Source of the DNA: an uncultured Bacteriovoracaceae bacterium
Lineage (GTDB): Bacteria > Bdellovibrionota > Bacteriovoracia > Bacteriovoracales > Bacteriovoracaceae
Length of the DNA: 64,000 bases
Direction: 5' to 3'
NCBI GenBank assembly: GCA_937923325.1
Contig: CAKZUQ010000003.1
Location: 1-64,000 of the forward strand
Below the pieces are notes generated by a model, which saw nothing but the letters and a program-made list of their open reading frames with translations, was not told where the DNA came from and did not search any database. Within the stretch, counting starts at the first letter, position 1. Each line of letters begins with the position of its first letter. Below, piece by piece: positions 44,408 to 53,513 of the stretch. Both the position numbers and the translations under genes were made by a program.

Positions 44408-45148
44408 TCAGTTTAAGTCAATTTTGATCCAAGGCTTCTTCACTTCTAAGCTTTCAGACTCTAGCTTAGATAACTCCTTAAATAGGATATTTTTTACGTT
44501 AAAAATACCGGCTTTAAGTTTAATTATATTCATTTCAATCTTATTATTCCTAAAATAAACTCTTCCATAACCTTTAATATTTTTTTTACTATATCTAAGA
44601 TTTATTGAAAATTTATTCTCTTTGTTACTTAACCAAAAATTTGTAATCGTGAGTCTTTTTTCGTCAATTTTTTTATGACTAATTTTTGAAAATTCAAGGA
44701 CCCCTTTTTTATTAAGACATGAATCAAAAATCTTGCTCTTTAAATCTTCATCAAAGTTAGAGATATCGCACTCTAATTTGAATCCTTTTATGTCTAGATC
44801 TTGATCCCGACTTACACCTATAAAATTTGGTATTTCTAAAGAGATATTTTCTTTATCTGTTTTTAGAGCAACATAATTCCAATTTATTTTTTTTAATTCA
44901 TGAATAAAATCGGGGAGGAACTCTAATGATACCTCTTCGTTCTCAGTTATAAGTAGTAGTGAGTTTGCTTGTCTCTCAATAGTAAACTCTGAGTTTTTAA
45001 GATCATAGTCTTCGTATAAAAATGCTTCAACCTCTCCTTTACCTATAGAGTTTTCATACAACCCAGAAAAGCCTTTGATATTAATGAACGGAATAGGTTC
45101 AGCAATTAGATTTAATGACAAGCTTAGAGCTAAAATTATAAACTTCAT
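44408..45148 (-). CDS. Secreted protein of unknown function
   Basis: The 246-residue protein has a signal peptide (MKFIILALSLSLNLIA) and a beta-rich mature region with no motif I recognise. It is probably periplasmic or at the outer membrane. Its Shine-Dalgarno AAGGAA is within a hairpin that touches the start codon (45149-45173), so translation may be regulated by RNA structure. It stands alone, with gaps on both sides. Confidence 0.8.
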   Translation of the reverse strand: MKFIILALSLSLNLIAEPIPFINIKGFSGLYENSIGKGEVEAFLYEDYDLKNSEFTIERQANSLLLITENEEVSLEFLPDFIHELKKINWNYVALKTDKENISLEIPNFIGVSRDQDLDIKGFKLECDISNFDEDLKSKIFDSCLNKKGVLEFSKISHKKIDEKRLTITNFWLSNKENKFSINLRYSKKNIKGYGRVYFRNNKIEMNIIKLKAGIFNVKNILFKELSKLESESLEVKKPWIKIDLN

Positions 45149-45173
45149 GATATGTTCCTTTTAAGGACATATC
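45149..45173 (-). promoter_or_regulatory. Hairpin hiding the Shine-Dalgarno of the secreted protein gene
   Basis: On the minus strand GATATGT pairs with ACATATC (7 bp), then after one bulged A, CCT pairs with AGG. The AAGGAA ribosome-binding site is inside the 3' arm and the ATG follows directly. Such a structure can act as a thermosensor or as a target for an activating RNA or protein. Confidence 0.6.
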
Positions 45174-45192
45174 GGTTTTACTTAAAAAAAAA

Positions 45193-45225
45193 GGAATAAA
45201 AAGCCCTTATAGAGCTTTTTATTCC
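45193..45225 (-). terminator. Rho-independent terminator after the ferritin-like gene
   Basis: GGAATAAAAAGC and GCTTTTTATTCC form a perfect 12-bp stem with a 9-base loop. On the minus strand it is followed by a T9 run. It lies 73 bases after the stop of the DUF2383-like gene. Confidence 0.9.
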
Positions 45226-45298
45226 GGTTCAAATCAGTTTTATCAAGTAACAGGAAAGATTTTTTATGCCTACTTAGGCACAATGAAAGAACTTATTT

Positions 45299-45760
45299 CT
45301 AATGCATTTTAATCATCGCATTTAGACTATTAATATGTTTCTTTTGCATAGGAACAAACCTTTTATTAATCTGATCCTTTTGAAAAGCAGTCAGCTTATC
45401 GCTTTCTAATAATTTTTTATAGCTCTTGAGTCCATGCTCTTCACCTTCTTTTAAGGCTTTCAGTGCGGTAGTGTTGCCAAAAAGTTTTGATGTACCAATA
45501 AAAGCTTCTACAGCCTTTCCCCAAACACCTGAATTTTTATCTGGAAGAATACCTTCAACTCTTGCTTGATGTTTCCAAAAATCTATCGCCTCCATATGTT
45601 CGGCTTTGAACTCCTTAAGTCTCTTTTTTTCAGCATCAGATTCAATCTTTTCAAAAATTTGATCATATGATTCTTTAGCTGACATTTCACCTCTTAGAAT
45701 TTCGTTAAGTTGTCCATTATTTGTATTTTTCATATTCATTGTATCCATTGATTCAATCAT
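45299..45760 (-). CDS. Ferritin-like four-helix protein, DUF2383 type
   Basis: The 153-residue all-helical protein fits the PA2169/DUF2383 ferritin-like family: LNEILRGEMSAKESYDQIFEKI, then FKAEHMEAIDFWKHQ and KEGEEHGLKSYKKLL, with Glu and His spaced as in di-iron or ferritin-like bundles. Its role is unclear; members are often stress induced. The start is preceded by AAAGGAGAAAATA. A promoter (45857-45885) and a terminator (45193-45225) frame it as a single-gene unit. Confidence 0.8.
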   Translation of the reverse strand: MIESMDTMNMKNTNNGQLNEILRGEMSAKESYDQIFEKIESDAEKKRLKEFKAEHMEAIDFWKHQARVEGILPDKNSGVWGKAVEAFIGTSKLFGNTTALKALKEGEEHGLKSYKKLLESDKLTAFQKDQINKRFVPMQKKHINSLNAMIKMH

Positions 45761-45856
45761 TATTTTCTCCTTTATTAATTATTGGTTTGCGCTTAATCTT
45801 TCATTAATTTTATCTAAAACATTTGAAGTAAAATTAATGATTTTTAAAAAGGTGCT

Positions 45857-45885
45857 ATTATAACTTAATCTCAAGTTACTTTGAA
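45857..45885 (-). promoter_or_regulatory. Promoter of the ferritin-like gene
   Basis: On the minus strand, -10 TATAAT (45862-45857) is exact, with TTCAAA (45885-45880) as a fair -35 at 17 bases. It starts directly after the CsbD-like stop and would give a leader of about 90 bases. Confidence 0.6.
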
Positions 45886-45975
45886 CTAATCTGATTTATC
45901 GCTCGTTAGTTTTCCCCAACCTTGTTGGGCAATTCCTTTTACTTTTTCTAAGTCGCCTTTGTTTTTTTCTTTCAC
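45886..45975 (-). CDS. CsbD-like microprotein, 29 residues
   Basis: A GTG start at 45975, six bases after a perfect AAGGAG, opens a 29-residue frame containing GDLEKVKGIAQQGWGKLTSDK. This matches the N-terminal half of CsbD/YjbJ-family proteins (GNWKQFKGKVKEQWGKLTDDD in YjbJ, from memory). The second half of the domain is missing; I found no continuation in another frame. It is either a real mini-CsbD or the remnant of a full gene. CsbD proteins are abundant stress proteins of unclear mechanism, and a ferritin-like stress gene follows. Confidence 0.65.
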   Translation of the reverse strand: MKEKNKGDLEKVKGIAQQGWGKLTSDKSD

Positions 45976-46281
45976 ATCAATCTCCTTGTTGTTAAAACTT
46001 ATTAAATAATCTAAATTTTTCGATTGATAAAAGCATCTATAATCAATTTAGTTTTTGTTAACTTTTCTACACAATCTTTATATTGTTTCGCTAACATATT
46101 GATACAAAAATTTTGGTTTGTTATGAGTAACTAGTTTTCTCGATGAATAAAGTGATCGACAAACACAAATATTTGTTCATTTAAATTTTTCTTAAATTCA
46201 ATTAGAGTTTCAAGGAGTTCGAGCCACAAATTAAACAATGTCTCAGTATATTAAATAACAAGATATAATATTAAAGTTTTA
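45976..46281. other. Intergenic region with no recognised gene
   Basis: These 306 AT-rich bases separate the ABC-transporter operon (ending at 46282) from the CsbD-like gene. They should contain the CsbD-like gene's promoter. I see no RNA gene, terminator or convincing small frame; AACAAATATTTGTT-like near-palindromes occur but are not distinctive. Confidence 0.6.
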
Positions 46282-47580
46282 CTAATTTAAAATTCTTTTT
46301 TTTACAAGTCTTATATTTCTGACATCAAAATCAAAGCCTATCTCATACTGTTCGTAAAGCTCTTTGGTTCTTACTTTCCCTAAAGATCTATATGCAAAAT
46401 ATAAACCTGCGACTTGTGCATATGGACTATTTGAAGTTAATAAGTCTACAATATAGTTCTCACTTACTTTTTGTTTAACAAAAAATGATCCAGAGTACTC
46501 TACAAAATCTATATTTAGATCTTTTTTTAATACCAAATTGGCCATATGATTTATCATTAATCGTACCTGAGCATCAGTTTTTTTCTCTGAATGAAAATCG
46601 ATAAAGTCCATAGCTTTTTCTTTTTCATCAATTAACTTCAAGGAAGTATCGAAGCTGACCTTCTTTCCAAATAGCTCTAAGGTACTTTGATAATTAGCCT
46701 TTGATACATTTTGTAAAAAACCAAGCATATCTTTTTGTTCAAAACTATCATTCATCCAATCAAGTGCCAGCACGCTATTTATTCTTTGTTTATAAGTTAA
46801 ATCTAAATTTTGAGCTTCTGATTTCATTAAAAAAAATATAAGAATTAGAGGTGTACAAACAACAAAACTAATTACTCCAAATACTGAATATCTTTTTTTA
46901 TTATTAAATATTTTAAATGTTCTATTAAAAACAATAAATGTCGAAAAAGATAAAGCAAAACATAAACCATATCCAAAAAAATAATATGGAATGGTGTAAC
47001 TTTCTAAGAGATATACTAAAAGAAAAATCCCTCCAAGATATTTATACTGAACCTTATTATTCCCAGGTTTAGTAGCTCTTTTCCTTTGTAACTCTTCCAA
47101 GTTATTACTGAATAAAAAAATAGAATAAAATATATATATAATAACTAAAAAGGCAATATAACCTATAAAGTAATCATATGCTAAGCCCTCAAAATCTATT
47201 AACTCTAAAAGAGGACTCATAAACTTTGAATCTTCAAAACCCATCATTAATATTAATGCCAGTACTATATAGTTAAATATTAATAATATTAATTTCATTG
47301 ATTGAGAAAAGAAAAAGAATTTTATTAAATCAACTCTATTAAAATGTTGATTTATTAAGTATTTAACATTCTTTGTAAAGCTACTATTCATTGCTAATGA
47401 CAACATGGGTAAAAAGCATATACACAATAACAGAACAGTGTTTATAAAATTTACAAATCCGCTTTTATCTTGAATGTTAGATAGATACGAAAATAACAAA
47501 CAAGAAACAATACTTGCGAGAACAAGTTTAATATAATTATTAAAAAAACCTTTATGAAAAATATTATGTAGAGTCTTCAT
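46282..47580 (-). CDS. ABC transporter membrane subunit
   Basis: The 432-residue protein has six hydrophobic helices before residue 260 (for example YIKLVLASIVSCLLFSYL and YFLGYGLCFALSFSTFIVF-like segments), followed by a soluble C-terminal part of about 170 residues (DLTYKQRINSVLALDWMND onward). Its stop follows an ABC ATPase gene that it overlaps by 4 bases, so it should be the permease of an ABC-2-like exporter. The soluble tail is unusual for such a permease. The substrate is unknown. Confidence 0.75.
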   Translation of the reverse strand: MKTLHNIFHKGFFNNYIKLVLASIVSCLLFSYLSNIQDKSGFVNFINTVLLLCICFLPMLSLAMNSSFTKNVKYLINQHFNRVDLIKFFFFSQSMKLILLIFNYIVLALILMMGFEDSKFMSPLLELIDFEGLAYDYFIGYIAFLVIIYIFYSIFLFSNNLEELQRKRATKPGNNKVQYKYLGGIFLLVYLLESYTIPYYFFGYGLCFALSFSTFIVFNRTFKIFNNKKRYSVFGVISFVVCTPLILIFFLMKSEAQNLDLTYKQRINSVLALDWMNDSFEQKDMLGFLQNVSKANYQSTLELFGKKVSFDTSLKLIDEKEKAMDFIDFHSEKKTDAQVRLMINHMANLVLKKDLNIDFVEYSGSFFVKQKVSENYIVDLLTSNSPYAQVAGLYFAYRSLGKVRTKELYEQYEIGFDFDVRNIRLVKKRILN

Positions 47581-48455
47581 TTATTATTCTCCATATTTTT
47601 TTCTTGGCTAAAGTAATAAATAAATACATCTTCTAAAGTAGATTTTCTTCGATCCAACAGCTGGTCTGAAACTTTGAAGCTCTCATATGTTTCAATTGGA
47701 ATTATATAAGATATTGATTTATCAGAGTTAACTCCCGCCCAAACACATTCTTTGTTATCAAAGACAACATCTTTACAGTCTATTGTTTTTCTAATTTTTC
47801 TAAATAGCTTAGGAATATCTTCAACACTCTTATTGAGTTCAATTTTTTTATCTCTAATTACCACTAACTTATCTGTATAAAATTCTAACTCATTTATTAT
47901 ATTTGTAGTTATTACTACTGTGTTTCCTTCTTTTACATATTTTTGAAGAATGTCTAGAAAATATTTTCTACCATATATATCAATAACGGAGGTAATCTCA
48001 TCTAGCAACAATACTTTTGCTCGACTCGCTAAACCTATCATCAAGGCTACTTGCATTTTTTGGCCTCTAGATAAATTCAAAAAATTATTATTTAAATCAA
48101 TTTTCCTATTTTTAACCATCTCATCAAAAAAATCTTGATCCCACTTTGAAATACCTTCTTTGAGACTATTTATGTATTCCATAATTGTAATTGGAAATGA
48201 ATAATTTAATTTTTCATGAACAAAGAATATATCGTGCTTATGTCTAAAGCTTAACCTTGAGAGACTTTCATCTTTATATGTTACTTTACCGCTATCCGGT
48301 AGTTCAAAGCCAGATAAAATGTTTAATAATGTAGACTTACCACTTCCATTAATACCTAATAGGGTAGTTAACTTGCCTTCCTCAATTTCTAGATCGACAT
48401 CTTTTAAAACAATATTTGAAGAAAAACTCTTTGTTAGATTTTTTATCTTTAGCAT
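47577..48455 (-). CDS. ABC transporter ATP-binding subunit
   Basis: The 292-residue ATPase has Walker A GINGSGKST, the signature LSRGQ (in place of LSGGQ), Walker B KVLLLDEIT and the H-loop region replaced by TTNIINELEF, where the usual switch His is Asn. The C-terminal 80 residues form an extra domain. It energises the membrane subunit encoded next. The fold is of the ABC-2/CcmA exporter type. Confidence 0.93.
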   Translation of the reverse strand: MLKIKNLTKSFSSNIVLKDVDLEIEEGKLTTLLGINGSGKSTLLNILSGFELPDSGKVTYKDESLSRLSFRHKHDIFFVHEKLNYSFPITIMEYINSLKEGISKWDQDFFDEMVKNRKIDLNNNFLNLSRGQKMQVALMIGLASRAKVLLLDEITSVIDIYGRKYFLDILQKYVKEGNTVVITTNIINELEFYTDKLVVIRDKKIELNKSVEDIPKLFRKIRKTIDCKDVVFDNKECVWAGVNSDKSISYIIPIETYESFKVSDQLLDRRKSTLEDVFIYYFSQEKNMENNK

Positions 48456-48620
48456 ACCAACCTTTTCGGCTTAGTTAATTTAAAAAGTTAATAGTTCAAG
48501 TATTTTTATTCCCTAACGATTATTTTTTTCTCTAAAACTACTAAAATACAGTTTAATAGAATTTAATTTTGAAAAAGGCGGTTGTTTTAACGACAAAAAC
48601 AAACAGATACTTTAAAACAA

Positions 48621-48648
48621 AAAAGTCCCAGGAAAACCTAGGACTTTT
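48621..48648 (-). terminator. Terminator after the serS-tRNA-Ser unit
   Basis: On the minus strand AAAAGTCCTAGG pairs with CCTGGGACTTTT around a short loop, followed by TTTTTTGTTTT. It begins 4 bases after the 3' end of tRNA-Ser(GCT) and so ends the serS/tRNA transcript. Confidence 0.88.
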
Positions 48649-48651
48649 ATA

Positions 48652-48740
48652 TGGCGGAAACGGCGAGATTCGAACTCGCGGAACGCAGAACGTTCGGACC
48701 CTTAGCAAGGGCCTGGTTTCAGCCACTCACCCACGTTTCC
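48652..48740 (-). tRNA. tRNA-Ser (GCT)
   Basis: Class II tRNA on the minus strand, 89 bases. The acceptor GGAAACG pairs with CGTTTCC, followed by G and CCA. The anticodon loop in CCCTTGCTAAGGG shows GCT, read for AGC/AGU serine codons. A long variable arm is present. It lies between tRNA-Ser(TGA) and a terminator. Confidence 0.97.
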
Positions 48741-48790
48741 ATTACTGTATTTTTGCTGAATATTGAATATCAAAGATTAAGAATTTCAAA

Positions 48791-48880
48791 TGGCGGAAGT
48801 GATAGGATTCGAACCTACGGAACGCGCAAACGCTCAACAGTTTTCAAAACTGCCTCCTTCAACCACTCGGACACACTTCC
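48791..48880 (-). tRNA. tRNA-Ser (TGA)
   Basis: Class II tRNA on the minus strand, 90 bases, with acceptor GGAAGTG pairing to CACTTCC, then G and CCA. The anticodon arm CAGTTTTGAAAACTG shows TGA. It follows serS by 53 bases and precedes tRNA-Ser(GCT). Confidence 0.97.
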
Positions 48881-48933
48881 ACTTGAAAAACTTATAAGAA
48901 AATATAAACTTAAATATCTAATTTTGCAATATT

Positions 48934-50208
48934 TTATTTACGAGAAATTTTTTCTATTCCACCCATATACGGCCTTAAAACCTCAGGTATTACAATAGAA
49001 CCATCTTCAGTCTGATAATTTTCCATTATTGCAACCAAAGTCCTTCCCACAGCTAGTCCTGATCCATTTAGCGTATGTGCGAATTGAGGTTTCTCTCCAT
49101 CTTTCTTAAATCTTATATTTGCTCTTCTTGCTTGAAAGTCCCAACAATCTGAACATGACGATATTTCTCTATAAGTATTTTGTGTCGGTACCCATACTTC
49201 TAGATCAAATGTCTTTTTGGATCCAAAACCAATATCTCCGTTACATAATCTAACAGTTCTATAAGGTAGGCCTAAATTCTCTAATATTTGCTCTGCACTT
49301 TTCACCATCTTATTTAAAGTTTCATCAGATTCAGATGGGTGAGTAATATTAACCATTTCAACTTTATTGAACTGGTGCATTCTAATTAGTCCTTTAGTAT
49401 CCCTTCCATGTGATCCTGCTTCACTTCTAAAGCATGGAGTATGTGATACATAACTCTTAGGAAGCTCAGAATCTGATATTATTTCACCCCTTAAAAGATT
49501 TGTGACAGGTACTTCTGATGTTGGAATTAAATACCAATCTTTTCCTTCTAACTTAAATAAATCTTCTGAAAACTTTGGTAACTGTCCAGTTCCATGCAAC
49601 GAATCAGCATTAACTATAAATGGAGGTATAATTTCTTCATAATCATTATCTAAATGAAAATCAATCATATAGTTTGCAATTGCTCTTTCTAGCCTTGCCA
49701 ATTTATCTTTATAAACAACAAATCTTGCTCCTGTAAGCTTTGCTCCAGTTTCAAAGTCTAACATATTTAAGTTTTCACCTAGGTCTGCATGATCTTTAAT
49801 TTCGAAACTAAATTCTCTAGGCTCTCCCCATTTATTTACCTCAACATTATCTTTTTCATCATTTCCTAGGGGAGTATCTTCTGCTAATAAGTTTGGAATT
49901 GTTGATAAATTATATTCTAAAGAGATCTTAACTTCAGATAACTCTTTATTACTACCTTCCATTGAAGATTTTAGAGTTGATACTTGCGACATTATATCAC
50001 TTGCATCTTCTCCATTTCTTTTTTTCATCCCTACTTCTTTAGATAGAGATTTTATCTTTGATTGAGTTGTTTCAACTTCTAATATTAATTCTTTTCTTCT
50101 AGAATTTTGTTTTAAGATAGTCTCTACTATTGTCGTATCAAATTTCCTTAAATTTAAATTAGCTTTAAATTCTTCAACATTACTTTCTATTAGTTTTATA
50201 TCATGCAT
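48934..50208 (-). CDS. serS: Seryl-tRNA synthetase
   Basis: SerRS charges serine onto tRNA-Ser. The 424-residue class II enzyme has the long N-terminal coiled coil that grips the tRNA variable arm (about residues 25-105), motif 2 (HTPCFRSEAGSHGRDTKG), EISSCSDCWDFQARR, and motif 3 (LNGSGLAVGRTLVAIMENYQ). The two tRNA-Ser genes downstream on the same strand form a unit with it, ended by one terminator. The large TPR gene lies 13 bases upstream. Confidence 0.98.
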   Translation of the reverse strand: MHDIKLIESNVEEFKANLNLRKFDTTIVETILKQNSRRKELILEVETTQSKIKSLSKEVGMKKRNGEDASDIMSQVSTLKSSMEGSNKELSEVKISLEYNLSTIPNLLAEDTPLGNDEKDNVEVNKWGEPREFSFEIKDHADLGENLNMLDFETGAKLTGARFVVYKDKLARLERAIANYMIDFHLDNDYEEIIPPFIVNADSLHGTGQLPKFSEDLFKLEGKDWYLIPTSEVPVTNLLRGEIISDSELPKSYVSHTPCFRSEAGSHGRDTKGLIRMHQFNKVEMVNITHPSESDETLNKMVKSAEQILENLGLPYRTVRLCNGDIGFGSKKTFDLEVWVPTQNTYREISSCSDCWDFQARRANIRFKKDGEKPQFAHTLNGSGLAVGRTLVAIMENYQTEDGSIVIPEVLRPYMGGIEKISRK

Positions 50209-50221
50209 ACATCAATTCCCT

Positions 50222-53200
50222 TTATTGCATTAATCTTAAATATGTATTGATTTCATCTTTATATCTTGTGTTTGGAGAAAGCTCAAGAAAGATATTATAA
50301 GACTCAATAGCTAATGAACCTTGTCCAATTTTCCTGTAAGCATCGCCTAAAAGTTTATGTATATTCGCATTATTAGGGTCAACAGACCTTGCTTTTATTA
50401 AAAGATCAATTGCAATATCGAATTGACTCCTCTTTAGATTAATAGCACTCAATCCCACTAGAGTGTCAACATCCTTATCATCAATTTTTTGTGCTTTTTT
50501 ATACATTCCTTCGGCATCATTGTATTTTTTTTCTTTACTATAAATATCACCAAGTAAGACATACCCATCTAAGTTTTGAGGATTCGCCTTTACTTCAGCT
50601 TTAGCAAGCTCAATAGCTTTTTCATTATTATCTGTTAAAAGATATAGTTTACTCATAAAGTATTGAAGTCTCGGATAGGATTTTAGTCTTGTTTTTACTT
50701 TTTTAAATTCAATTAACGCCTCTTTGTATCTCTCTTCATTTAAATATGTTTTTCCTAGCAATATTCTTTTTTCTAAATTTCCAGGTTCAATTTCAAGAAG
50801 CTTTTTTAGATTAGCAATTAATAACTCAATATCATTATCTAAAATAGCCGAATCTATAAGAAATTTATAGAGAGCCGAATCTTTTGTTGGTAGTTTTTCT
50901 AATTCGATTTTTACTTGCTCATATTTTTTTTGTTGTCCACTTTTATAATAATAAATACCAATAGCACTTAATAATTGAGAGTTGTTAGGATAATCTTGAA
51001 GAATGTCATACAAATATCCAACAGCATAGGTTATTCCTTCTGCTTCATACAAGATGTTTGAATAAGCTACTCTATATTTCAACTCTACGGGGTTAAGATC
51101 TATTAATTTACTTAGAAATACTTTTGCTTTTTGATATTTTTTATATCTACTCAAAATTTTAACAAGTTCATAGTTCATGTTTTCATCTAATGGATTTTTT
51201 CTAATTGCTAACTGTAGCCAGTTTATCGAATTATAAAAATCTCCTTTATAAACATAATACTTTGCAGTTGCAGTATAATATCTATAATCATTAACAAGAT
51301 TTGACGTTGATATTATTGATAATAGCTTTTTCACATCACTAAACTTATATGATTCAGTATAGGCGTCTATAAGTGTAAATGTTACTTCAGGGTCTGTTAC
51401 ATTTCTTTTTTGTAAACTCTCTAAAGAGTCTATGGCCTCACTATAAAGTCCATTATTAATTTGTAATTCGGCAAGATGGACTTTCGCTGGAATATAGTTT
51501 TCTGCAATTCTTGTAGCTTCCAAAGCATCTTTAAAGGCAATTTTAATATTTTTATTTTTGATATTTTTCTTTGACCTATTAATTAATGAGATTGCTTTAC
51601 TTTCAGATATTAATACGTCTGAGATTGGATCACCCGACAATTCAAGAGATGCCAGTCTTGATCTTAACTCAGATGACTCGTTATAATGAAGAGCTTCTTT
51701 AAAATACTTGTTAGCCTTCTCATAATCTTGATTGTAAGCTTTTAGGATTCCTTGATATTCAAGGTACTTTGAGTAGTATACCTTTGATCTTTCAGCTTCA
51801 AGTTCGTTCACTTTTCTCATTACTTTAGGAATAACTTCAAACTTGTTTTCATCAATTAAAATCTTAATACTCTTTAGTATTAAATTCACAGAATATTTAT
51901 TTTTTTTATATGTTTCAGTTAAAAAGGAATGATATTTTTCGGTCTCTCCAATAAAGTTATAATAATTTACTAATGCTAAACTGACTCGATAATTTTTTTG
52001 CTGTTGTTTTTCTAATTTCTTGGCAACATTATTTGCTTTTTTTATATCATCATTTATTCGTAAGGTATCTAGATATAAAGCAAATAGTTCAATAGTTGGT
52101 TTATTTTTTTTAATTGCATTAAACTTTTCTATTGTTTTTTGTGCAGCTAGCGGCTTTCCAGCATATAGATAAAAAGATGCTATTGATTCAGCATACTTTG
52201 GATTAGACAAAGCTTTGGCCTTATTAATCTGAACAAGTTTAAATATTTTAGCACTATCTTCTATTGGTGTATTGGAATTAACCAACAACTCTGAATAAGT
52301 ACGAATTAGATATGATATCGCTACATTTTCTCTAAATTGGTGTTCTGTTGATAATTTAAAGTACTTTGCAGCTTTAATCTTATTTATATATGTTGGCTCT
52401 TCTAGAAGTGTTAATCCTTTGCTTAAATACTCTTTAGCTTTTTGCTTATCTTCAACTTCAAATTGTTGTGGAAATTTTATTACAGGGTTAACAATTTCTA
52501 TCTTTTTTGTTTTTGTTATCTTTTCGTCTTCTTCATCAAAAAGTAAAAACACACCAATCAAAGCGAATATAATATATATTAGCTTTTTATTTTTTTTGGT
52601 TTTTTCTTTTTCTTCAAATTTCGTATTTTCATTTTTTTCTTTAGATTTTTTACTATTTGCAATTTCTTTTTTTCTTTTTTCGTCTTCTTTTTTCTCTTTT
52701 TCCAAACTCAATTCAGTTTCAACTAATTCATCTTCAAGCTCTTTTTTTAGCGAACTTAAATCAATCATTTGAGTCGAATCATTGTTTAAGTCAACTTCTG
52801 GCTCTTTACTTTTTTCTTCTTCTTGCTTTTTTTGTTCTTCTTTTATCTTCTCTTTTTTTAATTCTTCAAGATATCTCTTAGTATCTAGTGTAACTTTTGT
52901 CTTATCATCTTCAAGTTCATTACTTTGTTTTTTCACAATAGTATTTATTATTGTTTTTTCTTCAACTTCTTTAATTTCTTTTTTAACAGGATCAGGCTTT
53001 AACTCTTTTTTTTCAAATTTGAATTCCTCTGGAAACGCTTCTTTTTCCTTTGCTTCTGTTTGTTCGACTTCAAAATTTATTGAATCCAATGTTCTTATAA
53101 ATGTAGCGTCGTCAGATCCAAATTCGTTATATGTTGATAACTCTTTCCACTCCTCATCTGGAAAATATTGAACTAGGGATGTTTGATTTATTTTTTTACT

Positions 53201-53281
53201 TTCAATTAAGTTTCTTACATCAGATTCACTTAATGGGCCTAGTATTTTCTCTTCATTTATTTTAACTCTATATTTTTTCAT
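50222..53281 (-). CDS. Membrane TPR-repeat protein with GYF-like N-terminus
   Basis: The 1019-residue protein begins with a GYF_2-like domain (KILGPLSESDVRNLIES, residues 1-55). Next comes a Lys/Glu-rich disordered region to about 230, one membrane helix (LIYIIFALIGVFLLF), and then about 750 residues of helical TPR-like repeats (for example AKEYLSKGLTLL and LVGLSAINLKRSQFDIAIDLL). The N-terminus should be cytoplasmic and the repeats outside. TPR arrays bind partner proteins; similar large proteins take part in gliding or envelope complexes, but the role here is unknown. It lies between the small membrane-protein genes and serS. Confidence 0.85.
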   Translation of the reverse strand: MKKYRVKINEEKILGPLSESDVRNLIESKKINQTSLVQYFPDEEWKELSTYNEFGSDDATFIRTLDSINFEVEQTEAKEKEAFPEEFKFEKKELKPDPVKKEIKEVEEKTIINTIVKKQSNELEDDKTKVTLDTKRYLEELKKEKIKEEQKKQEEEKSKEPEVDLNNDSTQMIDLSSLKKELEDELVETELSLEKEKKEDEKRKKEIANSKKSKEKNENTKFEEKEKTKKNKKLIYIIFALIGVFLLFDEEDEKITKTKKIEIVNPVIKFPQQFEVEDKQKAKEYLSKGLTLLEEPTYINKIKAAKYFKLSTEHQFRENVAISYLIRTYSELLVNSNTPIEDSAKIFKLVQINKAKALSNPKYAESIASFYLYAGKPLAAQKTIEKFNAIKKNKPTIELFALYLDTLRINDDIKKANNVAKKLEKQQQKNYRVSLALVNYYNFIGETEKYHSFLTETYKKNKYSVNLILKSIKILIDENKFEVIPKVMRKVNELEAERSKVYYSKYLEYQGILKAYNQDYEKANKYFKEALHYNESSELRSRLASLELSGDPISDVLISESKAISLINRSKKNIKNKNIKIAFKDALEATRIAENYIPAKVHLAELQINNGLYSEAIDSLESLQKRNVTDPEVTFTLIDAYTESYKFSDVKKLLSIISTSNLVNDYRYYTATAKYYVYKGDFYNSINWLQLAIRKNPLDENMNYELVKILSRYKKYQKAKVFLSKLIDLNPVELKYRVAYSNILYEAEGITYAVGYLYDILQDYPNNSQLLSAIGIYYYKSGQQKKYEQVKIELEKLPTKDSALYKFLIDSAILDNDIELLIANLKKLLEIEPGNLEKRILLGKTYLNEERYKEALIEFKKVKTRLKSYPRLQYFMSKLYLLTDNNEKAIELAKAEVKANPQNLDGYVLLGDIYSKEKKYNDAEGMYKKAQKIDDKDVDTLVGLSAINLKRSQFDIAIDLLIKARSVDPNNANIHKLLGDAYRKIGQGSLAIESYNIFLELSPNTRYKDEINTYLRLMQ

Positions 53282-53294
53282 ATTTTATCTTATT

Positions 53295-53513
53295 CTAATA
53301 GTTACGGTTTCCGTCATGGTTACCAATTTCAAGTCTTCTGGCCAAATTGCTTATAATTATTATTCCAATTATACTTCCATACACTCCCATTCCTTTTTTA
53401 TATGAGAGCAGTATTAATATTTGAATTATCAACGAGTTACATAAATATCTTTGTTTCTTATTTAAATAATTTCTAAGGATCAAGAATATAAAAACTGAAA
53501 AGCTATAAATCAT
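53295..53513 (-). CDS. Small membrane protein, unknown
   Basis: The 72-residue frame codes for two hydrophobic segments and a basic tail (NLARRLEIGNHDG). It overlaps the upstream gene by 11 bases and is the last of four overlapping small membrane-protein genes, 13 bases before the TPR gene. No family is recognised. Overlapping ends support real genes. Confidence 0.55.
   Translation of the reverse strand: MIYSFSVFIFLILRNYLNKKQRYLCNSLIIQILILLSYKKGMGVYGSIIGIIIISNLARRLEIGNHDGNRNY

Noticed and set aside
48569..48998. Plus-strand frames across the tRNA-Ser genes and serS end
   Set aside because: They read through two tRNA genes on the opposite strand and contain the typical translation of reversed tRNA sequence.
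52419..53171. Phe/Ser-rich open frames on the plus strand
   Set aside because: They are antisense to the Lys/Glu-rich disordered region of the TPR protein; reversed AAG/GAA codons give long Phe/Ser frames by composition.
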